Of a stretch of 64,000 nt of DNA, positions 36,186 to 44,597 are shown one piece after another. This stretch comes from Bradyrhizobium japonicum USDA 6 (GTDB taxonomy: Bacteria > Pseudomonadota > Alphaproteobacteria > Rhizobiales > Xanthobacteraceae). Made by a program: the position numbers and the translations under genes. Where the stretch lies: contig NC_017249.1 of NCBI RefSeq assembly GCF_000284375.1, positions 3,884,001 to 3,948,000 of the forward strand, given 5' to 3'. Within the stretch, counting starts at the first letter, position 1. Each line of letters opens with the position of its first letter. The notes under the pieces are model-generated. The model made no database searches, was not told where the DNA came from, and saw only the letters and a list, made by a program, of their open reading frames with translations.

Positions 36186-38012
36186 TCAGCGCATGATGCC
36201 GCGGTGATTGTTGCCGCCGCCCATGGAGGGCGCCTGGTTCATCGACTGCCGGAAGTTGTTGCTGTTGCCGCCGTTGTTGACCACACGGTTGGTCGCATTG
36301 AACTGCGGGCGGTTGTTCTGCTGGTTGTTCTGGACCTGCACCTTGTTCACCGGGTTGTTGTTGAGCTTCACGATGCCGGTGTTGCCGTTGTTGACGCGGA
36401 TCGGGTTGTTCTGCGTCTGAACGACCGGCTTCGTATCGACGGTCGTGCCACCCTTGCCGGCATTCACCGGCATGCTCACGATCTTGCCTGGCGTGCCTTT
36501 GGTCGTGCTGTTATTGTTGCTGCCGGCGTTCGGCGTATTGTTGGTCGCGGGCAGCGTCACGATCTTGCCGGTGCCGCCATTGGTGTTGGTCGTGTTGGTC
36601 GGTGCGGGCAGGGTGACGATCTTGCCCGGGGTCTGCGACGGCGTGCCGTTCGGCTGGTTGTTGCCCGCCGGCAGGTTGACGACCTGACCGCCATTGCCGA
36701 GCTTGCCGATGACGTTGCTGTCGATCGGCTTCTGCACGACCAGCAGATTACCATTCATCTGGCCACCGCCATTGCCCTGCTGCATCAGCGGCATGTATTT
36801 GGGCTGGCCGAGATTGCCGACCTTGAAGGTCGGGGCAATGTTCTGCGGCGCCAGGAACTTGGTCGCCTGCATCAGCGGGATCAGCTTCGGCTGGGCCTGC
36901 AGCTTCAGCGCGGATTGCGCATAGGGGCTGTTGCCGTAGCCGTCATAGAAGCTCTTGTAGCCGAGCGGGGAGTTTGCGAGCACCGCCTTGTGCCAGGCCT
37001 GCGTGATCAGCAGGTTGTTGAGCAGCCAGCGGATGTGGTCGCACAGCGGGTCGTGCGGGTACATCTGGATGAACTCCTGATAGTACTCCGGACGTCCCTC
37101 GGACACGACGTAGTCATAGGCCTGGCGCGTCGAGCGGCTCGGCAGGTTGGAGGCCATCTGCACGACAGGGGTGTTCACCGGCGCGCGAATGGCGGCAACA
37201 GCGGTGTCGCCGAAGAAGGTGAAGTCCGAGGTCAGCGATGAGCTTTCCCACGGGATCTGCGCGCCGCTGGTGCTCTGGTTCACTTCCAGGCGCACGCGCT
37301 TGAACAGCTGCTCGATCGGCACGTTGGGCTCGCGCGCGACGTTGAGGAAGGCCTGGGTGTAGGGGCTGTGGCCGTTGGTGCCGTCCTGTGCTTCCGCACC
37401 CGGCGCGGTCGAGTAGCCGACGATCGAGCCGTTCGGCGCATCGACGATGGCCAAGCCGCGGCCGGCGTCGTTGACATCAGGGAACGGATTGTTGCGGCAG
37501 GCATCGAGGATGACGATGCGCATACGGCTCGGGATCGTCTCCAGCGTCGACATCACGTCGACGAGGCGCACCGAGTTGCTCACGAGCTCGGTGGGGTTCG
37601 ACACTTTCGCGTCCACGGGGACGAGATAGTTCTCGCCGGCGAGCTGCACGCCGTGACCGGCGTAGTAGACCATCGCGACAGTGTTCGGCCCCCGCGCGGA
37701 AACCTTGGCGGAAAAGTCCTGGACGACGCGGAGCATGTCGTTCTGGGTCAGGTCGGTCGCGGCAACCACCTCGAAGCCGGCGGAGTTCAGGAACTGCGCC
37801 ATCGACTCCGCGTCATTGTCGGGGTTTTGGAGCTGCGGCGCGTTCTTGTAGTTGGAATTGCCGATCACCAGCGCCACGCGCTGTTCCGGGCCTTGCAGCG
37901 CGCTCGGGCCAGGCTGGACCGGGGCGACTTGCGCGGAAACAGGGCCGCAGGCGAAGCCGAACAGGCTTCCCACGAGGCTAGCCGTCATCAGGAAAGGCTT
38001 TAGGCGGAACAT
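36186..38012 (-). CDS. Secreted caspase-family (peptidase C14) protein with Asn-rich repeat tail
   Basis: A 608-residue protein. It has a signal peptide (about 1-28), a caspase p20-like domain (about 43-270) with the catalytic dyad His120 (YYAGHGVQ) and Cys172 (LDACRNNP), and SGAQIPWESSSL typical of this bacterial group. A middle helical region (300-410) follows, then an Asn/Gly/Thr/Pro-rich tail with repeated GKIVTLPA-type units and many Asn-Asn runs. The signal peptide places it in the periplasm or outside. GAGGAG lies six bases before the ATG. The spacer upstream contains several dyads (38088-38207). The tail suggests a cell-wall or matrix-facing disordered region. Confidence 0.9.
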   Translation of the reverse strand: MFRLKPFLMTASLVGSLFGFACGPVSAQVAPVQPGPSALQGPEQRVALVIGNSNYKNAPQLQNPDNDAESMAQFLNSAGFEVVAATDLTQNDMLRVVQDFSAKVSARGPNTVAMVYYAGHGVQLAGENYLVPVDAKVSNPTELVSNSVRLVDVMSTLETIPSRMRIVILDACRNNPFPDVNDAGRGLAIVDAPNGSIVGYSTAPGAEAQDGTNGHSPYTQAFLNVAREPNVPIEQLFKRVRLEVNQSTSGAQIPWESSSLTSDFTFFGDTAVAAIRAPVNTPVVQMASNLPSRSTRQAYDYVVSEGRPEYYQEFIQMYPHDPLCDHIRWLLNNLLITQAWHKAVLANSPLGYKSFYDGYGNSPYAQSALKLQAQPKLIPLMQATKFLAPQNIAPTFKVGNLGQPKYMPLMQQGNGGGQMNGNLLVVQKPIDSNVIGKLGNGGQVVNLPAGNNQPNGTPSQTPGKIVTLPAPTNTTNTNGGTGKIVTLPATNNTPNAGSNNNSTTKGTPGKIVSMPVNAGKGGTTVDTKPVVQTQNNPIRVNNGNTGIVKLNNNPVNKVQVQNNQQNNRPQFNATNRVVNNGGNSNNFRQSMNQAPSMGGGNNHRGIMR

Positions 38013-38087
38013 GGCGTGCTCCTCTGGCACTCATCTCGATGCGAGATTGGTTGCGGGGAAGCTTGGTCGCGTTCGAGCCCGTGGTCC

Positions 38088-38101
38088 GTGATCGCAATCA
38101 C
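38088..38101. promoter_or_regulatory. GTGAT-N4-ATCAC dyad, distal to caspase gene
   Basis: GTGATCGCAATCAC: 5-base arms in a GTGA-N6-TCAC layout as bound by Crp/Fnr-superfamily regulators. It lies about 80 bases upstream of the caspase start codon. Confidence 0.5.
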
Positions 38102-38112
38102 CATGGTAGGCT

Positions 38113-38130
38113 GCGTGATCTGAATCACGC
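38113..38130. promoter_or_regulatory. Second GTGAT-N4-ATCAC dyad
   Basis: GCGTGAT-CTGA-ATCACGC has 7-base perfect arms and the same core as the site at 38088-38101, centred 27 bases from it. Two like-sequence dyads in one promoter argue for a real operator pair. The regulator is unknown. Confidence 0.55.
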
Positions 38131-38191
38131 TTTGGAACCTGCTATGGTGAACGGCCGATGACCGGCCGCGCCGGTTCGACCCGCGAAGATG

Positions 38192-38207
38192 CTTCCTGAT
38201 CAGGAAG
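38192..38207. promoter_or_regulatory. 16-base perfect palindrome upstream of caspase gene
   Basis: CTTCCTGATCAGGAAG is fully self-complementary, with a partial GTGATCTGAA half-site just after it (38211-38220). It could be an operator or a terminator-like stem for the Na/Pi cotransporter gene, whose stop is at 38263. Confidence 0.4.
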
Positions 38208-38262
38208 GGCGTGATCTGAACGGTCATCGCGCTTTAGGCTGCTGATTGAACATATCTCCGCG

Positions 38263-39941
38263 CTAGCCCCGCCCCATCAGATGAGCCGCCGAGCGCCAGG
38301 CGTGCTGCGACAGGGCTTCGAGGTTTCGCACCGCCTCGACACGAAGCAGGGCGGCGTCGGCGGTCAGGGTTCCATTGGCCACCGCACCGAGCGTCGCACT
38401 GCGATGGGTGCGCAGCATTTCGGCGAGCTGTGTCGTGCAACGCTCGAGTTCGGCGATCGCCTCGTCGGGCGGGTCGGCGCGCGGACCGGCCATGGCGTCG
38501 CCCGCACGCGAGGCGGGTAGCGATCCGTCCACGCGGGGCGGCGCCGCCACGCCGCGCGCAATCGCAGCCGCGCTACGCATGACTTCGGCACATAGCTCTC
38601 GGGCGCGGATGTCCTCCGGTCCGCCTGCCACCGAAGCGAAATTGTTTCCTCCACTTGCGAGGTCCGTCAGCCGGGACGCGTGGTCGAGGGCGTGCAGCGT
38701 GCTCGTCAGACGCTGTTGCTCGTCGTCGGTCTCAGGCGGTCCAGCTACATCCGACAGGAATATTTGTGCCTGGCGCACGGCATCGGCCGCCTCGTCTACG
38801 GATACGGCGTCCTTCCCCAGGCGTATCGATCCAGCGCGGCCGGCCAGTTTCGCCTCGATCGAACTGCACACCGTCAAGAGCACGCGCGCGATCGTGCGCC
38901 GAACCGCTTCCACCGCCACGATCGGAGTCTCAAGCGCCGAAGGATCGAGACATCGCGTCAGCGGCGAGCCGCGCTCGGGCAGAATCCGTTCGACCAGCCG
39001 CGTGAACGGGTTGATCAGGGGCAGCAGGACCGCGACGCCGACGACGTTGAAGGCCGTGTGGTAGCCGGCCAGTAGCGTGACGCCGTCGATCGTGTCAGCG
39101 GCGTGCAGCAGCAAGGGGGTTACTATGGGGAAAGCCACCAACGCGATGAGTGCGGCAATCAGCTTGAAAAGAACGTAGGCAATGGCCAGCCGCTTCGCGG
39201 TCGGGCTCGCGCCGATCGCGGCCAGGGCGGAACTCGTCGCTGTCCCGATGTTCTGGCCGATGATCAGGGCGCAGGCCTGGTCCAACCCGATCGCGCTCGC
39301 GAAATAGGCGGACAGGGTCACCGCGATTGCGGCCGTCGACGATTGCATCAGCGCTGTCATGACCAATCCGATCACGACCAGCGCCAGCACGCCGAAGAGG
39401 CCCGACCACCATGACACCCCGGGACTGCCGAGGACTGCGGGCAGGTCCGCCGGGTGCAATCGTTCAGCCAGCCCGCCCATGCCCTGCTGCAGGGTCGTCA
39501 AGCCGAACAGCACAAGTCCGAAGCCGGCGAGCGCGGCGCCGACCCCGGAGATTCGTCCCCTGCCGAGAAGCTTGGTCAGCGCGCCGACGAAGATCATCGG
39601 CAGCGCCGCGGCCGTGAGCGAGACGCGGACGCCGATCAGCGCGACCAGCCAGCCGGTCCCGGTGGTGCCGATATTCGCGCCGAAGACGAGGCTCAACCCT
39701 TGCTGGAAGGTCAAGAGGCCGGCGCTGACGAGACCGATCGTCGTCATGGTCGTTGCGCTGGAGGACTGCACCAGCAGCGTGACCACGGCCCCCAAAACGA
39801 GCCAAGCAGCGGCGTCGACGCAGCGTTGCCGAGCACAGTGCGTAGCGCAGAGCCGGCCAGCGTCTTCAGGCCCTCCGTCATCACGGTCATGCCGAGCAGG
39901 AAGAGACCTACCCCGCCGAGCGTCGAGATCGCCGTGGACAT
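38263..39941 (-). pseudogene. Na/Pi cotransporter family protein (YjbB/NptA type) with PhoU-like tail, frameshifted
   Basis: The N-terminus (39941 to ~39790) reads LGGVGLFLLGMTVMTEGLK, the standard start of this family. The frame then shifts, and the rest continues as LLVQSSSATTMTTIGLV and a second NIGTATSSALAAIG inverted repeat, with a C-terminal helical PhoU-like region (about 370-559). One extra G in the run of five (CCCCC at 39789-39793 on the + strand) restores SFWGAVVTLLVQ and gives about 559 residues. The family exports or imports phosphate with Na+. AAGGAG lies five bases before the ATG. Either a real frameshift or a homopolymer error. Confidence 0.82.
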
Positions 39942-40234
39942 GTATGCTCCTTCCGACAGGGCACCACGAATGGCGAAGCAGACAGTACAGCAACGGAGTG
40001 CTGAACGGTCGGATCAATTATTGCACGATGGTCGGGCTTCCCGCGTTTCGGATGGGCGTGATCAGCCGGGGGACGCCATCAGATCGGTCCAGCCGCCCGA
40101 TCGCCGCGCGCCAACGCGTGACGATTCCGCGAAAGCCCGCATGGCTGCGTGTGGGGGATATTGATCGAGGCGACGAAAAGTCTCGCACCCGAATTTGAAT
40201 GGCCTTCTCGCAAGCGACTGTCTATGGTCGATAC

Positions 40235-40594
40235 ATGTCGCGCCTTATGTGTCTATTCATTGCTGTCGTCCTGTCGCTGCTACCCGCCATCGCGTCTGCT
40301 GCGTCATCTCAAAAACGCCCCAAGCCGGTCTGGCATGGTTACGGCTTCCTGCCGGGCTATCGCCAGCCGCTCAGCAACAGCATTCCGCTCTACAAGCAGA
40401 AGGAAGCGATGCGGCGCCTGTCGCGCAGCGATCGCCGCCATTGGTACATCGATCCGGTCCCTCAATATTACGGCTGGGACGGCGAATGGCGCTATTTCGG
40501 CCGGCCCGGCTTTGGCGGCGGCCGCTACAATGGCGGCAGCTTCGGGCCGTGCTGGACGCGGACCCCGATCGGCGCGGTGTGGAATTGCGGGTGA
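40235..40594 (+). CDS. Small secreted hypothetical protein
   Basis: A 119-residue protein with a clear signal peptide (about 1-23, ending AIASA). The mature part is rich in Tyr/Trp/Gly/Arg (WHGYGFLPGYRQP, YYGWDGEWRYFGRPGFGGG) and ends with two Cys (GPCWTRTP, WNCG) that could form a disulfide. No family is recognised. The ATG at 40235 starts the signal; the frame is open from 40199. A block of palindromic repeats follows. Confidence 0.7.
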   Translation: MSRLMCLFIAVVLSLLPAIASAASSQKRPKPVWHGYGFLPGYRQPLSNSIPLYKQKEAMRRLSRSDRRHWYIDPVPQYYGWDGEWRYFGRPGFGGGRYNGGSFGPCWTRTPIGAVWNCG

Positions 40595-40628
40595 CGCTGA
40601 TCGTCACTGCCAACACTGATCTATCACC

Positions 40629-40758
40629 GTCACCCTGAGGTGCTCGCCGCTTCGGCGAGCCTCGAAGGGCGACGGCCCGGCTGCATCTCGGCCGTCCATC
40701 CTTCGAGCCTCTCCACACGATGCTGCGCATCGTGCGTCTCGCACCTCAGGATGACGGA
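40629..40758. repeat. Extragenic palindromic repeat (TCACCCTGAGGTGC type)
   Basis: The outer arms TCACCCTGAGGTGC and GCACCTCAGGATGA face each other across about 100 bases. Inside are CTCGCCGCTTCGGCGAG, CCTCGAAGG pairing with CCTTCGAGG-like sequence, and GGCCGTCC. The structure and arms resemble a dispersed noncoding repeat common in Bradyrhizobium-type genomes. Confidence 0.75.
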
Positions 40759-40784
40759 GATAGAGTGGCGCTCGCTGTCAATCC

Positions 40785-40870
40785 CGTCATTGCGAGGAGC
40801 GAAGCGACGAAGCAATCCGGAATCCCCCCGCGGAAAGATTCTGGATTGCTTCGCTGCGCTCGCAATGACG
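40785..40870. repeat. Extragenic palindromic repeat (CGTCATTGCGAGGAGCGAAG type)
   Basis: CGTCATTGCGAG...GAAGCAATCC and its inverted partner GGATTGCTTCGCTGCGCTCG followed by CAATGACG enclose a short loop around 40824-40848. It is a second repeat family placed directly after the first, in front of the 3' end of the Ala/Glu-rich gene. Confidence 0.8.
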
Positions 40871-40891
40871 ATGTGGAGAGAGCGTGCGCTC

Positions 40892-42217
40892 TTACGAGAA
40901 GAACGCGATCTTCTCGGCCTGGGTCATGCGGCGGATTGGCGCCATGGGGTCGTTGGCCGCCGCGCGGGGCTTTTGCAGGATGCCGCTGGCGAGGATGGTG
41001 GCGCCGAGCGAGGGCTCGGGCAAGGAGGCGGACAAGGGCGAGGGCATCGGAAGCGTCGCGGTCGGCGCCGCGCCGAATGTCGCGGCGGCCGCCATGGCCG
41101 GGGCCGGCTGCTCCATCACTTCGGCGGCGGCCTCCGCAATGGCGTCGGTCAGGCGCGCGAGCGAGTCCATCGCGATCGGCGCGTCTTCGGCGGGCTCCTC
41201 CGCGACTGCGGTGGCGGCCGGCTCGGCTGCGACCGGCTCCGGAAGCTCTGCGGCAATGGGGGCTGCGACCTCCGCGGCCATCGGCTCCGGAATGGCCGCT
41301 GCCAGCTCGACCGGTTCGGTGATCTCGTCGAACTCCGGATCGGGCGCGGCCATTTCCAGCGCGATGGCCTCGAGTATGGCTTCGTCCTCGGCTTCCGCGG
41401 CGGCGTCGAGCGAGCCCCCGTCAGTCACCTCGGCGAACGCGGCGGTCTCTGCGATCTCCTCTTCGGGTTCGACCTGATTGCCGGCGACGAGCTCCGGCTC
41501 GGTCGCGACGTCCACTGCCTCCTCGCCAACGGCGTGTGCTTCGGCGGTGCTGGCCTCGACCGCTGCTTCAGGCGCGGGAGTCGCTGCGATGTCCTTCGGC
41601 GCTTCCGTAAAAGCCACGGGTGCTTCGGTGGCCATCGCGGCAGGCGCGGGATGCACCGCCGCTTGCGGCGCTGTGTCGCCGTCACCATCAAGCTGCTCGA
41701 CCCGATCCCTGAGCAGATCGAATGCGGCCTTGAGCTCGACGCGGGGGTCGATGGTCGATAGCTGTCCGCAAGCCGCCTCGATGGAGGCGAGCTGCGAATC
41801 AATGAGATCGCAGATTCGCCCGTCGGCGCCGATCTCGCGCCAGCGCCAGGAGATCTCCTTGATGATGCGCACGCCGCGCGGAATCGGCGCGAGGCCGGCC
41901 TCGATCGCCGCGGGATCGAAGGCGGCGATCGCGATCGTCTCGGCCTCGCGGATGGCGCGGCGGATCTCGACCAGCGCCTTGGGCAGGCGATCCTCGACGA
42001 CCGGTTGTCGCTGTGCCGCAAGGGTTTCTTCGATTTTCGCGACCGCATCGAGCACCATGCGGGTATCCGCATTGCGGTTGCGCTTGGCATATTCGCCGAG
42101 GAACCAGCGGCCGCGCGCGGTCTCCATGAAGGCTTCGCGGATCGCGTCGTAATCCTGCTCGTTCGGCTCGGCCGCACGGGCAGACATAGGCGAGAGGGCG
42201 AATGCTTCGTTGGCCAT
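40892..42217 (-). CDS. Hypothetical protein with helical N-terminus and acidic Ala/Glu/Pro-rich C-terminus
   Basis: A 441-residue protein. The first ~190 residues look folded and helical (AIREAFMETARGRWFLGEYAKR, in two parts, then RMVLDAVAKIEETLA). They are followed by ~200 residues of low complexity rich in Ala, Glu and Pro, and a basic end (APIRRMTQAEKIAFFS). The N-terminal ETARGRWFL segment recurs in uncharacterised Rhizobiales proteins, some annotated as CheZ-like, but the CheZ active-site motif is not visible. It is divergent from the MFS transporter gene, 75 bases apart. Cytoplasmic; role unknown. Confidence 0.75.
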   Translation of the reverse strand: MANEAFALSPMSARAAEPNEQDYDAIREAFMETARGRWFLGEYAKRNRNADTRMVLDAVAKIEETLAAQRQPVVEDRLPKALVEIRRAIREAETIAIAAFDPAAIEAGLAPIPRGVRIIKEISWRWREIGADGRICDLIDSQLASIEAACGQLSTIDPRVELKAAFDLLRDRVEQLDGDGDTAPQAAVHPAPAAMATEAPVAFTEAPKDIAATPAPEAAVEASTAEAHAVGEEAVDVATEPELVAGNQVEPEEEIAETAAFAEVTDGGSLDAAAEAEDEAILEAIALEMAAPDPEFDEITEPVELAAAIPEPMAAEVAAPIAAELPEPVAAEPAATAVAEEPAEDAPIAMDSLARLTDAIAEAAAEVMEQPAPAMAAAATFGAAPTATLPMPSPLSASLPEPSLGATILASGILQKPRAAANDPMAPIRRMTQAEKIAFFS

Positions 42218-42292
42218 GACAATCTCGTCGCGCAAATCACTACGCGTTACTGTAACGATCACCACGATATCGACCGAATCGCAATTGGTTTG

Positions 42293-43489
42293 ATGGCAGG
42301 CGAATCACAAATCCCCACGCAAGCCGCCGTGAAGCGGCGATTCGCCGTGAGTCTGGCGCTGTTCTATTCGGCGGTCTTCGCGGTGTCGGGCACGCATCTG
42401 CCGTTCTTTCCTGTCTGGCTGAAGGCGATCGGCATCGACGCAAGCTGGATCGGCCTCATCAACGCGCTGCCGGCGATCACGCGCTTCACCACGCTGCCGC
42501 AGATCACCGCCCTTGCCGAAAGGCGACATGCCATTCGCGTCGGCATGATGGTGTCGGTGCTGGCAACCGCGATCGGGTTCACGGCGGTCGGCTTGCAGCA
42601 GCAGCCGCTGGCGCTGTTCCTGATCTATGCGTTGACCTGCATGATGTGGACGCCGACGACCCCGCTGACCGATGCCTATGCTCTGCGCGGCGTCGCCCGC
42701 TACGGGCTCGATTACGGGCCGCTGCGGCTCTGGGGCTCGGCGGCGTTCGCCGCGGGCTCGCTCGTCTGCGGCTATCTCGTCGACCACATCGCGGCGCGCG
42801 ATCTGATCTGGATCATCGTCGCGTGGGCCGTCGTTGCGGTCGCCGCCAGCCTGCTGCTGCAGCCGCTCGACGATGTCAGGCGAAGGACGACGGAGACGCA
42901 TGCCGGCAAGGCCTTGCTGCGCGATGGCGGTTTCTGGGCCGTCATCGCGTCGGCCGCGCTGATCCAGGGCAGCCACGTCGCCTATTATACGTTCTCGGCC
43001 ATCAACTGGCAGCTCCACGGCTTCGGCGGGCTGACGATCGCGGGACTCTGGACGCTGGGTGTGATCGCCGAGATCGTCGTCTTCGCGCTGTCGCCGCGCT
43101 TCTCGCTGTATCCATCCACGCTGATCGCCATCGGCGGCGTGAGCGCCGTGGTGCGCTGGATCGTCACCGCGCAGGAGCCGCCGCTGGCGCTGCTCGTGAT
43201 CGTGCAGCTCGGCCACGGCCTCACCTTCGGCATGACCATCGTCGGCACCATGAACCTTCTGGTGCAGCGCGTGCCGTCGCATCAGATCGCACGGGGACAG
43301 GGCTATTACGCCGCATGCAACGGGCTGCTGGGTGCAGCGACATCGATCGCGTCAGGTGCGATCTACGCCCGCATCGGCGACAGCTTGTACTACGTCATGG
43401 CCGCGATGGCCGCGGCCGGCGCGCTGGTGATCTGGTCCGCGCGGCATCGACTCAAGGGTCATCCCCAGAGCGAGGTATCAGGCGGATAG
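42293..43489 (+). CDS. MFS transporter (MFS_1-like, HcaT/phenylpropionate-type)
   Basis: A 398-residue protein with 12 hydrophobic helices. It contains the N-terminal FYSAVFAVSGTHLPFFPVWL signature of the MFS_1-like (HcaT/LacY-like) subfamily, DYGPLRLWGSAAF in the second or fourth loop, and LLQPLDD in the central loop. The substrate is unknown. The ATG at 42293 is the first consistent with a 12-helix protein. The 3' end overlaps the convergent epimerase gene by 31 bases. Confidence 0.85.
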   Translation: MAGESQIPTQAAVKRRFAVSLALFYSAVFAVSGTHLPFFPVWLKAIGIDASWIGLINALPAITRFTTLPQITALAERRHAIRVGMMVSVLATAIGFTAVGLQQQPLALFLIYALTCMMWTPTTPLTDAYALRGVARYGLDYGPLRLWGSAAFAAGSLVCGYLVDHIAARDLIWIIVAWAVVAVAASLLLQPLDDVRRRTTETHAGKALLRDGGFWAVIASAALIQGSHVAYYTFSAINWQLHGFGGLTIAGLWTLGVIAEIVVFALSPRFSLYPSTLIAIGGVSAVVRWIVTAQEPPLALLVIVQLGHGLTFGMTIVGTMNLLVQRVPSHQIARGQGYYAACNGLLGAATSIASGAIYARIGDSLYYVMAAMAAAGALVIWSARHRLKGHPQSEVSGG

Positions 43490-44454
43490 ACCAGGCTGTC
43501 GTCGTAGCGCAGCCCATGATCGCGATCGCGCGCGAGCAGCAGCGGGCCGTCGAGATCGACGAAGCGCGCCTGCGGCGTCACCAGCATTGCGGGGGCCATC
43601 GACAGCGAGGTCGCGACCATGCAGCCGATCATGATCTCGAAACCGAGCGCCTGCGCCGCATCGGCCATCGCCAGCGCCTCGGTGAGCCCGCCGGTCTTGT
43701 CGAGCTTGATGTTCACGGCGTCGTAGCGCTCGCGGAGCGGCGCGAGCGATTTGCGGTCGTGCACGCTCTCGTCGGCGCAGACCGCGAGTGGCCGCTTGAT
43801 CCGCGCCAGAGCGCCATCCTTCCCGGCCGGCAGCGGCTGCTCGACCAGGGTGACGCCGACGGCGTCGCAGGCGGCGAGATTCTGCTCCAGATTGGCCTCG
43901 GTCCAGGCCTCGTTGGCATCCACGATCAGCTCGGATTCGGGGGCTGCCTTGCGAACCGCCGCGATCCGCTGCGCATCGCCATCGCCGCCGAGCTTGATCT
44001 TGAGCAGGGGTCGGTGCGCCGCCTTGGCGGTCGCCGCCGCCATGGCCTCGGGGGTGCCCAACGAAATTGTGAAGGCGGTGGTGCGCTCGCCCGGCACCGG
44101 GCGGTCCAGCAGGTTCCAGGCCCGCAGGCCGGTCGCCTTGGCCTCGAGGTCGATCAGGGCGCAATCCAGCGCGTTGCGGGCGGCTCCCGGCGGCATGGCG
44201 GCCTGCAGGGCCTCTCGCGACAGGCCGCCGGCGACGGCCGCCTGCATGGCCTGGATGGCGGCAAGGGTCGCCTCGGGTGTCTCGCCATAGCGGGGATAGG
44301 GGACGCATTCGCCGCGACCGGTGAGGCCGTTCCGCCTCACTTCGGCCACGACGGTCACGGCCTCGGTCTTGGCGCCCCGGCTGATGGTAAAACTGCCGGC
44401 GATCGGAAAGCGCTCGATTTGCGCGGCCAGGGCGGGAACTTTGCTGGAAGTCAT
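43459..44454 (-). CDS. Dipeptide (Ala/Glu-type) or N-acetyl-amino-acid epimerase/racemase, enolase superfamily
   Basis: A 331-residue muconate-lactonizing subgroup enzyme with the full catalytic set: KxK base in LLKIKLGG, metal ligands in IVDANEAW, VEQPLP and CADES, second base in VNIKLDKTGG, and DLDGPLLL near the end. The DxD at the C-terminus is the feature of L-Ala-D/L-Glu epimerases. Rhizobial DgcA (N-acetyl-glutamate racemase) is a close alternative, but its usual partner dgcN is not adjacent. It is likely involved in peptidoglycan or amino-acid recycling. Confidence 0.86.
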   Translation of the reverse strand: MTSSKVPALAAQIERFPIAGSFTISRGAKTEAVTVVAEVRRNGLTGRGECVPYPRYGETPEATLAAIQAMQAAVAGGLSREALQAAMPPGAARNALDCALIDLEAKATGLRAWNLLDRPVPGERTTAFTISLGTPEAMAAATAKAAHRPLLKIKLGGDGDAQRIAAVRKAAPESELIVDANEAWTEANLEQNLAACDAVGVTLVEQPLPAGKDGALARIKRPLAVCADESVHDRKSLAPLRERYDAVNIKLDKTGGLTEALAMADAAQALGFEIMIGCMVATSLSMAPAMLVTPQARFVDLDGPLLLARDRDHGLRYDDSLVYPPDTSLWG

Positions 44455-44597
44455 TTTGAACTCTGGCGAAATCTGAACCTGCTAGTTACCTCTAGCAACT
44501 AACATTAACCAGTTGGGGATACCTTCTCTGGGTAAGGGCGTGTGCACAACCATCTGATTCTACCCGTTTCTCGCGCCCCGGCACGGGAGCGGACACC

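Noticed and set aside
38174..38184. GGTTCGACCCG, similar to a tRNA T-loop
   Set aside because: No acceptor stem, D-arm or anticodon arm can be built around it.
39464..39805. Other open frames across the Na/Pi cotransporter
   Set aside because: They have no membrane helices or motifs; the real protein is recovered by joining two minus-strand frames at the homopolymer.
44483..44501. TAGTT...AACTA inverted repeat between the epimerase and mlaE genes
   Set aside because: Only five-base arms; too short to separate from chance, although it lies in a divergent promoter region.
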